Below are positions 8,366-16,222 of a stretch of DNA of 53,720 nt, piece by piece. The notes under the pieces are model-generated. The model made no database searches. It had not been told where the DNA came from and saw only the letters and a program-made list of their open reading frames with translations. Position numbers and translations under genes: made by a program. The stretch comes from Hyphomicrobiales bacterium (GTDB taxonomy: Bacteria; Pseudomonadota; Alphaproteobacteria; Rhizobiales; Rhizobiaceae): assembly GCA_002400845.2 (NCBI GenBank), contig NVRK02000072.1, positions 1 to 53,720 of the forward strand, written 5' to 3'. Each line of letters begins with the position of its first letter. The stretch's first letter is position 1.

Positions 8366-9325
8366 TTAGCTAACGCGCATTTTTTCCATTAGCGCGGTTA
8401 GCTCTGCATCTGGTTCATCTGGCAATTGTACGCTTGTTACAATCATCAGGTCGCCATATCCGCCTTTTTTCGGCAAGCCTCTGCCTTTCAAGCGAAACAC
8501 TTTTCCAGATTTTGTCCATGCAGGAACTTTTAGCGCAATTTTGCCGTCTAATGTTTCAACAGAAACAGAACCGCCTAATACAGCAACATCTAACGGCACA
8601 TTTACAGTGCCTCTTAGGTCAGAACCTTCAACACGAAAACGCGGGTCAGATTTGAAAAACAAAGTTGCCAATACATCGCCAGCTTTTTGGGCGCTCATTG
8701 GTGCTTGTGGTGCTTTTTCAGCAAGGCGAATGGTTTGACCATCTTTTGCGCCAGCTGGAATTGAGGCGGCGACACGGGTACCATCTGGCAGAGTTACATT
8801 TACTTTGCCTCTTGCAAGGTCGTCTAATTTTACCGCAACTTTTACTTTAACATCAGCAGATTTTGGTTTGGCTTGTTGGCGTTGTTGCCCACCAAATGGA
8901 TTGCCTGCGCCGGCAAAGGGGCTTGCGCCACCTTGTTGTGCGCCGCCCATGCCACCAAACATTTGACTTAAGATGTCTTCTGCATCTGCGCCAAATGGAT
9001 TGCTTCCGCCACCCATGCCGCCCATGCCACCTTGTTGACGACCTCTCGCGCCACGCGGATGTCCGCCAGCGCCAGCAAATGGTCCGCCAGCAAACCCCTT
9101 TGGTTTGCCTTCGCCATCAATCTCACCTCGGTCAAACTGACCGCGTTTTTCTGTATCGCCAAGCACTTCATAGGCTTGGTTTACTTCCGCAAATTTAGCC
9201 TGAGCTTTTGGGTCATTAGGATTCTGGTCGGGATGAAACTTTTTTGCCATCTTACGAAAGGCGCTTTTAACATCCTTCTCATTTGACGCTTTGTTCACTC
9301 CCAGAACCGTATATGGATTTTTCAA
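8366..9325 (-). CDS. DnaJ C-terminal domain protein (CbpA-like J-domain co-chaperone)
   Basis: A 319-residue type II Hsp40. The J domain (1-68) contains HPD at 31-33, needed to stimulate DnaK. A glycine-rich linker (about 75-145) holds repeated GGM/GGxG and QQ runs. The substrate-binding C-terminal domains follow (about 155-319; VTLPDGTRVAASIPAGAKDG, KAGDVLATLFF, LDVAVLGGSVSVETLDGK). The CxxCxGxG zinc repeats of classical DnaJ are absent, which places it with CbpA/DjlA-independent type II proteins. It is therefore a second J-protein, not the main dnaJ of the dnaKJ operon. The position next to fabI and pdxH is typical for Rhizobiales. Confidence 0.9.
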   Translation of the reverse strand: MKNPYTVLGVNKASNEKDVKSAFRKMAKKFHPDQNPNDPKAQAKFAEVNQAYEVLGDTEKRGQFDRGEIDGEGKPKGFAGGPFAGAGGHPRGARGRQQGGMGGMGGGSNPFGADAEDILSQMFGGMGGAQQGGASPFAGAGNPFGGQQRQQAKPKSADVKVKVAVKLDDLARGKVNVTLPDGTRVAASIPAGAKDGQTIRLAEKAPQAPMSAQKAGDVLATLFFKSDPRFRVEGSDLRGTVNVPLDVAVLGGSVSVETLDGKIALKVPAWTKSGKVFRLKGRGLPKKGGYGDLMIVTSVQLPDEPDAELTALMEKMRVS

Positions 9326-9459
9326 CGGATCCGCCCTTTCGCAAAATAATACAAAATAATTATAAGTTACAAGCTCGCAATAAAACGCAAAGCAGACTCA
9401 TAATTACTTTGTTTGTAATAAGTTAGGCCAGATATGGGGGGAATTGATCGTAATTGCTA

Positions 9460-9520
9460 CTATTTTTCGCATTCTATTTGAAAAATAGAGTTTTAATGCA
9501 CAATTATAATTGCGAAAAAT
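9460..9520 (-). terminator. Competing AT-rich hairpins behind the lipoprotein gene
   Basis: The 194-base spacer between the lipoprotein stop and the dnaJ-type start holds two overlapping inverted repeats: CTATTTTTC (9460-9468) with GAAAAATAG (9480-9488), and ATTTTTCGCA (9462-9471) with TGCGAAAAAT (9511-9520). They share the first arm, so only one can form at a time. The second includes the last bases of the lipoprotein stop codon. It may be a weak terminator; there is no clean U-tail. Confidence 0.3.
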
Positions 9521-10038
9521 TAAGCGGCATCGCGAATAAACCAAGAAAGAACCCAAAAGCCTTTCCGTAATTCGCAAGTTTCACCGTTATAAAGTGAAAT
9601 ACCCATGAAACTATCGACAGTCGTACGAAATTTTTTGCAAGATTGGCCATGTGTGCCAATATAATTGTCGATGGCAGTTATTGTGCCAGTATTACCTGTT
9701 TCAGGGTTGCTCCACGCCATTAAACTAGAGGACCCTTCAGTATTTTCGCTATTTGGGTCAATCTGTAAAACAGCATTTTTTATGCGCTCTGCATCATCTT
9801 CACTAAGACCTTCTGGCCTTACTTGTTTATTGATTGAGCCTGTAATAATAGAGTTTTCGTCATTGGCTTTGCTCAGACTATTCGTCAATGAGCACCCAGA
9901 CAAAGTAACGCTTGCGACAATTAAAAGAGCCGTAAAGCATGGGTGAGACTTGAAAAGATTGCAGGTGGCGCTATTGCTGTTTTTATCTGCTATATTATAT
10001 GCAGAATTACAATTCACCGAATTTGATACGCTAACCAT
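9520..10038 (-). CDS. RT0821/Lpp0805-type surface lipoprotein
   Basis: A 172-residue protein with a lipobox VTLSGC (C49) after hydrophobic FTALLIVASV. It has an unusually long polar lead (about 30 residues) before the hydrophobic core, and I see no better start. The mature part has ENSIITGSINKQVRPEGLSEDDAERIKNAV and ends with NGETCELRKGFWVLSWFIRD-type sequence, which is the pattern of the RT0821/Lpp0805 surface protein family of alphaproteobacteria. Function is unknown; a role in the outer membrane is inferred from the lipobox. It is divergent from pdxH, with 73 bases between them. Confidence 0.75.
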   Translation of the reverse strand: MVSVSNSVNCNSAYNIADKNSNSATCNLFKSHPCFTALLIVASVTLSGCSLTNSLSKANDENSIITGSINKQVRPEGLSEDDAERIKNAVLQIDPNSENTEGSSSLMAWSNPETGNTGTITAIDNYIGTHGQSCKKFRTTVDSFMGISLYNGETCELRKGFWVLSWFIRDAA

Positions 10039-10111
10039 TTAAGCCCTAATAAATACAAGTTGTGGCAATGCTAAGAATACTCCACCATTAGGGTTAAAAA
10101 AGAGTGACCGA

Positions 10112-10720
10112 ATGACTGATAAAGCAAAAAAAAACCATGATAATGATCCTTTCGCGCAATTCGCGGATTGGATAAAACTTGCTGAAGAGGCCGAGGTTAA
10201 CGATCCAACCGCCATGTCGCTTGCAACAGTCGACAAAGATGGCCTGCCAAATGTTCGTATGGTGTTAATGCGCCGTTTTGATGAGCGCGGCATAGTTTTC
10301 TTCACAAATTTTGAAAGTCAAAAGGGTGAAGAGATTTTAGATCAAAAATTAGCGGCAGTGTGTTTCCACTGGAAATCATTGCGCAAATCTGTACGCATGC
10401 GCGGCATTATGGAGCCAGTAAGCGATGCAGAAGCGGATGAATATTTTTATTCCAGAGCAAGAGGTAGCCGCATTGGTGCGCATGCTTCTAAACAATCTCG
10501 TCCGCTAGAAAGCCGATTTGCACTGGAAAAATCCGTAGCAAAATATGCAGCAAAATTTGGCACTGGCAAAGTACCAAGACCAGACCATTGGTCAGGTTTT
10601 AGACTACAGCCACTATCAATCGAGTTTTGGAACGATGGCAAATTTCGTCTGCATGACCGTTTGCGCTTTGATCGCGAAGGCCTGCAAGATGAATGGAAAA
10701 CCGTTAGGCTTTACCCATAA
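10112..10720 (+). CDS. pdxH: Pyridoxamine 5'-phosphate oxidase
   Basis: A 202-residue FMN enzyme that oxidises pyridoxamine- or pyridoxine-5'-phosphate to pyridoxal-5'-phosphate. Motifs include [69 protein letters not shown] and the C-terminal [15 protein letters not shown]...WKTVRLYP, all typical of PdxH. Start and length are normal. The TAA stop shares its last base with the ATG of the next gene (TAATG), which indicates translational coupling. Confidence 0.96.
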   Translation: MTDKAKKNHDNDPFAQFADWIKLAEEAEVNDPTAMSLATVDKDGLPNVRMVLMRRFDERGIVFFTNFESQKGEEILDQKLAAVCFHWKSLRKSVRMRGIMEPVSDAEADEYFYSRARGSRIGAHASKQSRPLESRFALEKSVAKYAAKFGTGKVPRPDHWSGFRLQPLSIEFWNDGKFRLHDRLRFDREGLQDEWKTVRLYP

Positions 10721-11022
10721 TGTTTCTCAATGAAATCACGTCTAGAATTACAATGGTAATGACAGTACGTATTCCTAAAGAAGGCGTTGCTGACTTTTTA
10801 GAATATGAAGAGAAAGTCTTGCCATTGCTCGCCCAACATAAGGGCACTTTAGAGCGCCGCTTAAGCAACGATGATGGTACGATTGAAGTACATATTCTTT
10901 CTTTTGAAAGTGAACAAGCTTTTGAAGGTTATTGCTATGATCCCAAACGCCTTGAGTATACCTCGATATTCGATAAATCTGGTGCGCAAACAGAACTTAT
11001 GCATTTAACGGATGTGGTTTGA
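10720..11022 (+). CDS. Small protein of ferredoxin-like/monooxygenase-like type
   Basis: A 100-residue protein. After an 11-residue lead, MVMTVRIPKEGVADFLEYEEKV and the later FESEQAFEGYCYDPKR resemble the dimeric alpha/beta barrel fold of antibiotic-biosynthesis-monooxygenase or DUF1330-like proteins. There is no visible cofactor motif. The start at 10720 is one base into the pdxH stop; an inner ATG at 10753 or 10759 could also serve, which would give about 88 residues. Coupling to pdxH is clear but the function is unknown. Confidence 0.6.
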   Translation: MFLNEITSRITMVMTVRIPKEGVADFLEYEEKVLPLLAQHKGTLERRLSNDDGTIEVHILSFESEQAFEGYCYDPKRLEYTSIFDKSGAQTELMHLTDVV

Positions 11023-11129
11023 ATAGGGGAACCTAGATTAAATAGCTGTAATATATAAGAAATTATATTGCTTGAAAATATAGATTGCATATATTGCCAC
11101 GAAATAAGCAGTGATATTTGGAACTAGAT

Positions 11130-11489
11130 ATGAAGATTCAAAACTTTCTAAAACAAAACTGGATACTGGTTTTAATAATGATAGCGGCGGTAATGGCGCT
11201 TTTGTTTTTTGTATTTTCGTTTGTTTCAAATATTATTTATTTCAATGATCCACTGCACAAAGACCAAGCATTAAAAGCATGGATGACACCGCGATATGTG
11301 GTCATGTCTTACGATTTGCCACCACGCATTGTTGCTGAGGTGATGAATTTGACACCAAGGGTTGATAAAAGAAAGCGCCTAAGCCAAGTAGCCACTGATT
11401 TAAATATTACCTTAGAAGAGTTGACCATACGCATAAGGGTGGCAGCTGAAAAGCATCGCACCTCTATAAATAGTGCGTCAGAAAAATGA
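11130..11489 (+). CDS. Single-pass membrane protein, function unknown
   Basis: I chose the ATG at 11130 (119 aa) because GGAA stands seven bases before it; an in-frame TTG at 11118 has no good ribosome site. The protein has one strong membrane segment (about 12-38, WILVLIMIAAVMALLFFVFSFV) and a cytoplasmic or periplasmic domain with LPPRIVAEVMNLTPRVDKRKRL and LNITLEELTIRIRVAAEKHR, which looks like a helix-turn-helix-sized helical bundle. I do not recognise a family. The stop overlaps the DedA start by four bases (ATGA), so the two proteins are probably made together. Confidence 0.6.
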   Translation: MKIQNFLKQNWILVLIMIAAVMALLFFVFSFVSNIIYFNDPLHKDQALKAWMTPRYVVMSYDLPPRIVAEVMNLTPRVDKRKRLSQVATDLNITLEELTIRIRVAAEKHRTSINSASEK

Positions 11490-12085
11490 CTGAGACAATT
11501 CTTTCTCTCATTCCAGAATACGGCCTAATTGTCGTGTTTGTTGTTGTAGCAATTGCAGGCTTAGGGGTACCAGTGCCATCCTCTTTATTGGTGCTTGCAT
11601 CTGGTGGATTTGTTGCCACTGGCGATCTGGTTTTGTGGCAAGTCTTGTCAGTGGTGTACGTGGCTTTTTTTGTAGGCGATCAGCTTGGCTATGCTGGCGG
11701 AAAAATGTCAGGCGCAATAGTTATCTCAAAAGTCAAAACGCTTTCTAGATCAAAAAAACTCGTTGATAGAGCGCAAAGCCTATTAGAAAAACGTCAAGGT
11801 GTAGCCATTCTTCTGGGGCATACTGTGCTAAGTCCCGTATGCCCTTATATTAATTACCTAAGTGGAGCAGGGCGAATAAAGTGGTCTACCTTCACAAGTA
11901 TTGCGCTTTTTGGCGCTAGCATATGGACCGCAACATATGTCGCTTTAGGATATTTGTTTGCTAGCAACTTAGCCTTTATCAGCGAACTTGCAGGAAATGT
12001 AATTGGAATAATAATTGCTGGTATTATTGTGATTTTAGGGACGATATTTCTTCGTAATAAGTGGAAAAAAACACATCAAAAATAA
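11486..12085 (+). CDS. DedA/VTT family membrane protein
   Basis: A 199-residue polytopic protein. The family's re-entrant loop region is visible as IAGLGVPVPSSLLVLASGG with GDQLGYAGGK further on, and HTVLSPVCPYINYLSGAGRIKW fits the conserved second part. DedA/VTT proteins move lipids such as undecaprenyl phosphate or phosphatidylethanolamine across the cytoplasmic membrane and affect proton motive force and drug tolerance. The classic R-x3-P motif is not obvious to me (ISKVKTLSRSKK lies in the cytoplasmic loop), so the subfamily is uncertain. Translationally coupled to the upstream membrane protein. Confidence 0.82.
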   Translation: MTETILSLIPEYGLIVVFVVVAIAGLGVPVPSSLLVLASGGFVATGDLVLWQVLSVVYVAFFVGDQLGYAGGKMSGAIVISKVKTLSRSKKLVDRAQSLLEKRQGVAILLGHTVLSPVCPYINYLSGAGRIKWSTFTSIALFGASIWTATYVALGYLFASNLAFISELAGNVIGIIIAGIIVILGTIFLRNKWKKTHQK

Positions 12086-12147
12086 GCCATTTCAATCCTA
12101 TTGCTAAATTAAACCTGATCTTTCTTAAGTTAAGGAGAGAGAAAGCT

Positions 12148-13194
12148 TTGCAAAGTCCATTACAAATAGTTGTTCTTGGTGCAGGCCTAATAGGTAAGCG
12201 TCAAGCAGAAGCCGTGCAAAAATCAAAGCGTGCTGAAGTTGTTGGGGTGATTGATCCTAGCGCATCTGGAAAAGAGTTCGCCGACGAATTGAAGCTAGAT
12301 TGGTTCTCCTCTTTTGATGAATTTTTGAATGCTAAAAAAGCAGATGGAATTGTCATCGCAACACCAAACCAAATGCATGTTGATATGGGGTTGCAATGTG
12401 TTGCGCAAAACCTACCTGCTCTCATTGAAAAGCCAATTTCGGACAATGCACAATCTGCATCTATATTGGTTGAGGCCGCAAAAACTGCTGGCGTCGAGAT
12501 TTTGGTTGGTCATCACCGCAGACATAATTCCATTGTTAAGGTCGCAAAAGAAAAAATCAAAAGCGGTGTAATCGGCAACATTGTTGCCGCTCATTCTTCT
12601 TGCTGGCTTTGTAAGCCTGATAATTATTTTGATGTTGAATGGCGCACCCAATAAGGGGCGGGGCCTGTTTTAATTAATTTGATTCACTATGTGGATTTAA
12701 TACGATATTTAGTTGGTGAAATTGCCAGTGTTCAGGCAATCGAATCTAATAAAACGCGCAAAACCCAAATTGAAGATACAACAGTAATTTTGTTGCAATT
12801 TAAAAATGGTGCATTGGGTATAATGACTGTTTCTGACACGATCGTGTCGCCATTGAGCTGGGAATTAACAGCTAAAGAAAATCCAGCGTATCCAGCGACA
12901 AAACAAAACTGTTATTCTATTGGCGGAACTCACGGTACCCTAGAAATTCCTCCAGGAAGAATTTGGTCGCAAGACACCAAGAATGGAGTTGAGCGAAGCT
13001 GGTGGAACCCAATAAATAACGATGCATACACGGTTGAAGTCGCAGATTCACTAGATGTTCAAATAGATCACTTTTGTGATGTGATAGAGGGTAAAGCCAA
13101 GCCAATTGTTTCTGGCGAAGAAGGCTTGAAATTACTACGTGTCATTGAAGCTATTAAACAGACGGCCGAAAACAAAACAACTATTCACCTTTAA
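12148..13194 (+). pseudogene. Gfo/Idh/MocA family oxidoreductase, interrupted by an in-frame stop
   Basis: One continuous frame encodes an NAD(P)-dependent oxidoreductase of this family but is cut by TAA at 12652-12654. The best start is TTG 12148, behind AAGGAG (12132-12137); the ATG at 12061 has no such support and would add an unlikely tail overlapping the DedA gene. Before the stop: Rossmann motif VVLGAGLIGKRQ, the family's EKPIS, and GHHRRHNSIV. After it, in the same frame: GAGPVLINLIHYVDLIRYLVG and the C-terminal beta-sheet domain to PIVSGEEGLKLLRVIEAI. The stop falls between EWRTQ and GAGPVL, a stretch normally continuous in the family. One base change explains it; the rest looks undamaged, so it is a recent mutation, a sequence error, or read through. 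Confidence 0.85.
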
Positions 13195-13200
13195 GTACCG

Positions 13201-14613
13201 CTAAACGCCTGTGCCGCCAACGGTTACTTCATTCATACGTAGCGTTGGTTGACCTACGCCAACGGGCACGCCTTGTCCGTTTTTGCCACACATGCCAACG
13301 CCAAGATCAAGCTCCATATCGTTGCCAATCATAGAAATACGCTTCATAGCCGCTGGGCCAGAACCTATTAGGTTCGCGCCTTTGATCGGCTCAGCAACTT
13401 TGCCATCTCTAATGCGATAAGCCTCGGTGCAGTTAAATACAAATTTTCCTGAAGTAATGTCTACCTGACCACCACCAAAAGACACAGCATAAATACCATC
13501 TTTTACAGATTCCATAATCTCTTGCGGGTCATGTTCACCAGCATGCATATACGTATTTGTCATGCGTGGCATTGGTTGGTGCGCATAAGATTGACGACGA
13601 CCATTGCCTGTTGGTTCCATACCCATAAGACGCGCATTTTGGCGGTCCTGCATATAGTTCACCAAAATACCGTCTTCAATCAAAACAGTGTTTTCTGTAG
13701 GCGTGCCTTCATCATCAATGGTTAGCGATCCACGACGTTCTGAAATCGTGCCATCATCCACAACGGTCACACCTTTTGCCGCAACTTGTTGCCCAAGCTG
13801 CCCAGCAAAAGCAGATGTTTTCTTACGGTTAAAATCACCTTCAAGGCCATGACCAACAGCTTCGTGCAACATTACGCCAGGCCAACCTGGGCCAAGCACA
13901 ATATCAAATGTGCCAGCAGGGGCAGGCACAGCTTCAAGATTTACCAGCGCCATACGCAGCGCTTCATTTACGGCATGTTTCCATTTGCCCGTGGTAATAA
14001 ATTCATCAAAACCAGCTCTACCGCCCATGCCATAGGAGCCAGTTTCTTGGCGATCGCCTTGTCCAACGACAAGTGAAACATTGACGCGAACAAGCGGGCG
14101 AACATCACGAACCCATTGCCCATCAGCGCGTAAAATTTCAACCACTTGCCAACTGCCAGAAATGGAAGTCGATACTTGGCGCACACGCGGATCTTTTGCA
14201 CGCGCATAAGCATCAATCTCTTTTAACAATTGAGCTTTGGCATCAAAGGGTGGTGATAAAAGTGGGTTCTCTTCGCTGTATAAATGACGGTTTGTCCCTT
14301 TGGGAGCGGCGGAATAAGTGCCCGAATGGCCACTTTTTACAGCGCTAACAGCATCTGCCGCACGTTTTAGGCTACTAAGTGTCATTTCGCCAGAATGCGC
14401 ATAAGCAGACGCTTCACCAGATACAGCACGCAACCCAAATCCTTGGCCCGTATCAAAGCTACCAGCTTTTAATTTCCCGTTATCAAACACTAAGCCTTCA
14501 GACTGCGAATATTCCATAAACAATTCGCCGTCATCACAGCCCTTTAAAGCGTCTGCAAGGGTGCGTTCTAGTTCGGCTTTGTCAGCGTCGAATACAGAAA
14601 TAAGCGAGTCCAT
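13201..14613 (-). CDS. tldD: TldD family metalloprotease
   Basis: 470 residues when started at ATG 14613 (MDSLISVFDADKAELE), which matches where the family begins; an upstream ATG at 14670 would add 19 atypical residues. TldD with TldE/PmbA forms a protease that processes small peptides (microcin B17 maturation, CcdA degradation). The zinc motif HEAVGHGLEGD (HExxxH) is intact. Other signatures are LEYSQSEGLVFDNGKLK near the N-terminus, VVDDGTISERRGSLTIDDEGTPTE and the glycine-rich C-terminal MCGKNGQGVPVGVGQPTLR. The partner pmbA is not in the window. tldD upstream of ialB and the cox operon is a conserved Rhizobiales arrangement. Confidence 0.93.
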   Translation of the reverse strand: MDSLISVFDADKAELERTLADALKGCDDGELFMEYSQSEGLVFDNGKLKAGSFDTGQGFGLRAVSGEASAYAHSGEMTLSSLKRAADAVSAVKSGHSGTYSAAPKGTNRHLYSEENPLLSPPFDAKAQLLKEIDAYARAKDPRVRQVSTSISGSWQVVEILRADGQWVRDVRPLVRVNVSLVVGQGDRQETGSYGMGGRAGFDEFITTGKWKHAVNEALRMALVNLEAVPAPAGTFDIVLGPGWPGVMLHEAVGHGLEGDFNRKKTSAFAGQLGQQVAAKGVTVVDDGTISERRGSLTIDDEGTPTENTVLIEDGILVNYMQDRQNARLMGMEPTGNGRRQSYAHQPMPRMTNTYMHAGEHDPQEIMESVKDGIYAVSFGGGQVDITSGKFVFNCTEAYRIRDGKVAEPIKGANLIGSGPAAMKRISMIGNDMELDLGVGMCGKNGQGVPVGVGQPTLRMNEVTVGGTGV

Positions 14614-14755
14614 GGATTTTACTTTCAATAATTGATTCCCCCCATAGATATCGGGATTATTGAAGATCAATCAAGAACAAAATTTGTTCCCTGCAACGAG
14701 CGAGATTATAATACACAAATTCAGTCTTATAAATTGTACTGACAAAGCAGGGTGC

Positions 14756-15124
14756 TTATGCCTTTTCAAGCCACTCTTGGGCGGCTATTTCCATGCCCAT
14801 TTCAAAGCTTTTAATTTCAAGCCCAGGTATCAGTGCGCCTTCGATTTCTGCAACGGTACGTAACCAACTGGCATTTGCAACTACAGCGCACTTGCTAAAT
14901 TTAGATATTAGAGAAAATAATTTGGGTAAGCGGGAAAATTCAACCGCTATTGCGCCAAGCTCGGGCATTTGAAAATCTTCAATGACATAAAACATTTTGC
15001 CCTTTTCAAAAGATTGAGATGCTTCAATCAGATCGTCAAGTGCAATTGCCATTTCAGCGCTTGTTACTTTACCTGTTAAATGAATATCAATTCGATTTTC
15101 GGACGTTTTTACTATCTCAAGCAT
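14756..15124 (-). CDS. SpoIIAA-like (STAS-type) small protein
   Basis: A 122-residue protein that looks like the SpoIIAA-like/DUF3478 family: MLEIVKTSENRIDIHLTGKV opening strand-loop-strand, then FYVIEDFQMPELGAIAVEF and WLRTVAEIEGALIPGLEIKSF, ending AAQEWLEKA. These proteins have the STAS fold; their role in Gram-negative bacteria is poorly defined. It stands between tldD and ialB on the same strand, with its own 100-base upstream region. That region holds a perfect FNR/FixK-type palindrome centred about 63 bases before the start, suggesting low-oxygen control. Confidence 0.75.
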   Translation of the reverse strand: MLEIVKTSENRIDIHLTGKVTSAEMAIALDDLIEASQSFEKGKMFYVIEDFQMPELGAIAVEFSRLPKLFSLISKFSKCAVVANASWLRTVAEIEGALIPGLEIKSFEMGMEIAAQEWLEKA

Positions 15125-15177
15125 GTTTTACCCCAGTTGTTTAACCAAAGGCAGTTTAGAAGGTTCATTTGCAAACA

Positions 15178-15197
15178 GCATTGATGTAAATCAATGC
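15178..15197 (-). promoter_or_regulatory. FNR/FixK-type binding palindrome
   Basis: GCATTGATGTAAATCAATGC is a perfect 20-bp palindrome around a 4-base spacer. Its core, TTGAT-N4-ATCAA (15181-15194), is the consensus for FNR/FnrL/FixK regulators of the CRP/FNR family. It lies in the 100-base space upstream of the SpoIIAA-like gene, centre about 63 bases before that ATG, a place that fits activation from a -41.5 position with a leader of about 22 bases. The ialB stop on the other side is 28 bases away. Confidence 0.75.
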
Positions 15198-15224
15198 AAG
15201 GGAAATAATCAAAACTAATTAAGT

Positions 15225-15761
15225 TTAAGGTATTTTTGCAAACCCTTCGGTAAAGCCAGTCAGGTCAATGGGGATGCCAATGCCTTCTTCAGGCGTTTGG
15301 AATACAATAAAGGTTGCAGATTTTCCTGTCTTAAACGCTTCAAGTAGTTTTTCTTTCAAAACCACTTCGGCATAACAGCCATCGTTAAAGCAGCGTGTAA
15401 AGAATGCATTGCCGATGTCTTTGTCGTCAATATACAAACCAAGGCCATTAGGTAGCAAAACACCAAGAGGGGCTAGAACTCGTAAAAGCTCAGATTTACG
15501 ATCAGCTGTTCTTAATATAACAACACTAAGGCCCATCTCTTCGCGGTCTTCTGCAACGACATTTTGCATTAATGCACATTGTTCTGATGAAGCGCCCGGC
15601 GGAGTGTCGCAAACCAAAGACCATTCACCATGTTGTGATTTAACAACGCCTTGGGCAAAAACTGGGTCGGCTGGCATGGCAAACAGTGTCACCGTTGCCA
15701 AAAACAGTGCTGCCAAAGATACTGCGTGTGATTTTGGAGAGCCAAAATTGCAAAACTTCAT
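15225..15761 (-). CDS. Invasion-associated locus B (IalB) family protein
   Basis: A 178-residue exported protein. After the signal peptide (hydrophobic run VSLAALFLATVTLFAMPADPVFA, cut about residue 36) comes the IalB pattern: SQHGEWSLVCDTPPGASSEQCALMQNV, then LPNGLGLYIDDKDIG and FTRCFNDGCYAEVVLKEKLL. The cysteine pairs C50/C62-type and the later FTRC..GC are probably disulfide-bonded. The family is named from Bartonella but is widespread in free-living Rhizobiales, so no virulence role follows. The gene is divergent from the cytochrome oxidase operon across a 460-base space. Confidence 0.88.
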   Translation of the reverse strand: MKFCNFGSPKSHAVSLAALFLATVTLFAMPADPVFAQGVVKSQHGEWSLVCDTPPGASSEQCALMQNVVAEDREEMGLSVVILRTADRKSELLRVLAPLGVLLPNGLGLYIDDKDIGNAFFTRCFNDGCYAEVVLKEKLLEAFKTGKSATFIVFQTPEEGIGIPIDLTGFTEGFAKIP

Positions 15762-16222
15762 AAATTACGTTCCCGAATCAAAATATTAGTACCAAACATG
15801 CCCTAAGGAGCGTTTAATTGAAACCACCACATTTTTCACCAAAAAATTAGCCATGTGTCATTTGATGTAACATGCAGCAAGCTTTTAGTTCGAATGCGCT
15901 TAAGACCACACCTTATAACAGGTAAAAAGCCGATATTAGGGCAAAACCATAAATAACGTATTGAAATTGTGTATGAGGATCAATTAACTTAATATTACTA
16001 CTTAATGCTCTGGTATGTGTGGGAAATGCACAAATGCCGCACAACAAAGTAGCCCAAACACTTGCAACACTATGTTTGATATGGTTTTACGAGGCTAAAT
16101 GCACTAATAAGGCTAAAATGTGGTTCGGCAAAGATTCGTTTGTTGCATGCATTGAAAGCTAAACGGTGTTAACAGCACCGTAAATGGGGCCCGTATACGG
16201 GACTAATAGGAGAATTTTAGCG
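15762..16222. promoter_or_regulatory. Divergent regulatory space between ialB and coxB
   Basis: No gene is seen in these 460 bases. It must hold the promoters of ialB (minus) and of the cox operon (plus). Just upstream of coxB the sequence has two symmetric elements: ACGGTG-TTAACAG-CACCGT (16163-16181), a 6-bp stem, and CCCGTATACGGG (16190-16201), a perfect 12-bp palindrome ending six bases before the AGGAGA ribosome site. I cannot pick a convincing -35/-10 pair by eye and found no TTGAT-N4-ATCAA site here. Confidence 0.5.

Noticed and set aside
8863..9198. Plus-strand ORF rich in His/Leu/Arg opposite the DnaJ-type gene
   Set aside because: Mirror of the glycine-rich linker repeats of the real gene.
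12061..12147. ATG start of the Gfo/Idh/MocA gene overlapping the DedA gene
   Set aside because: No ribosome site; the added residues are not like the family, and TTG 12148 has AAGGAG upstream.
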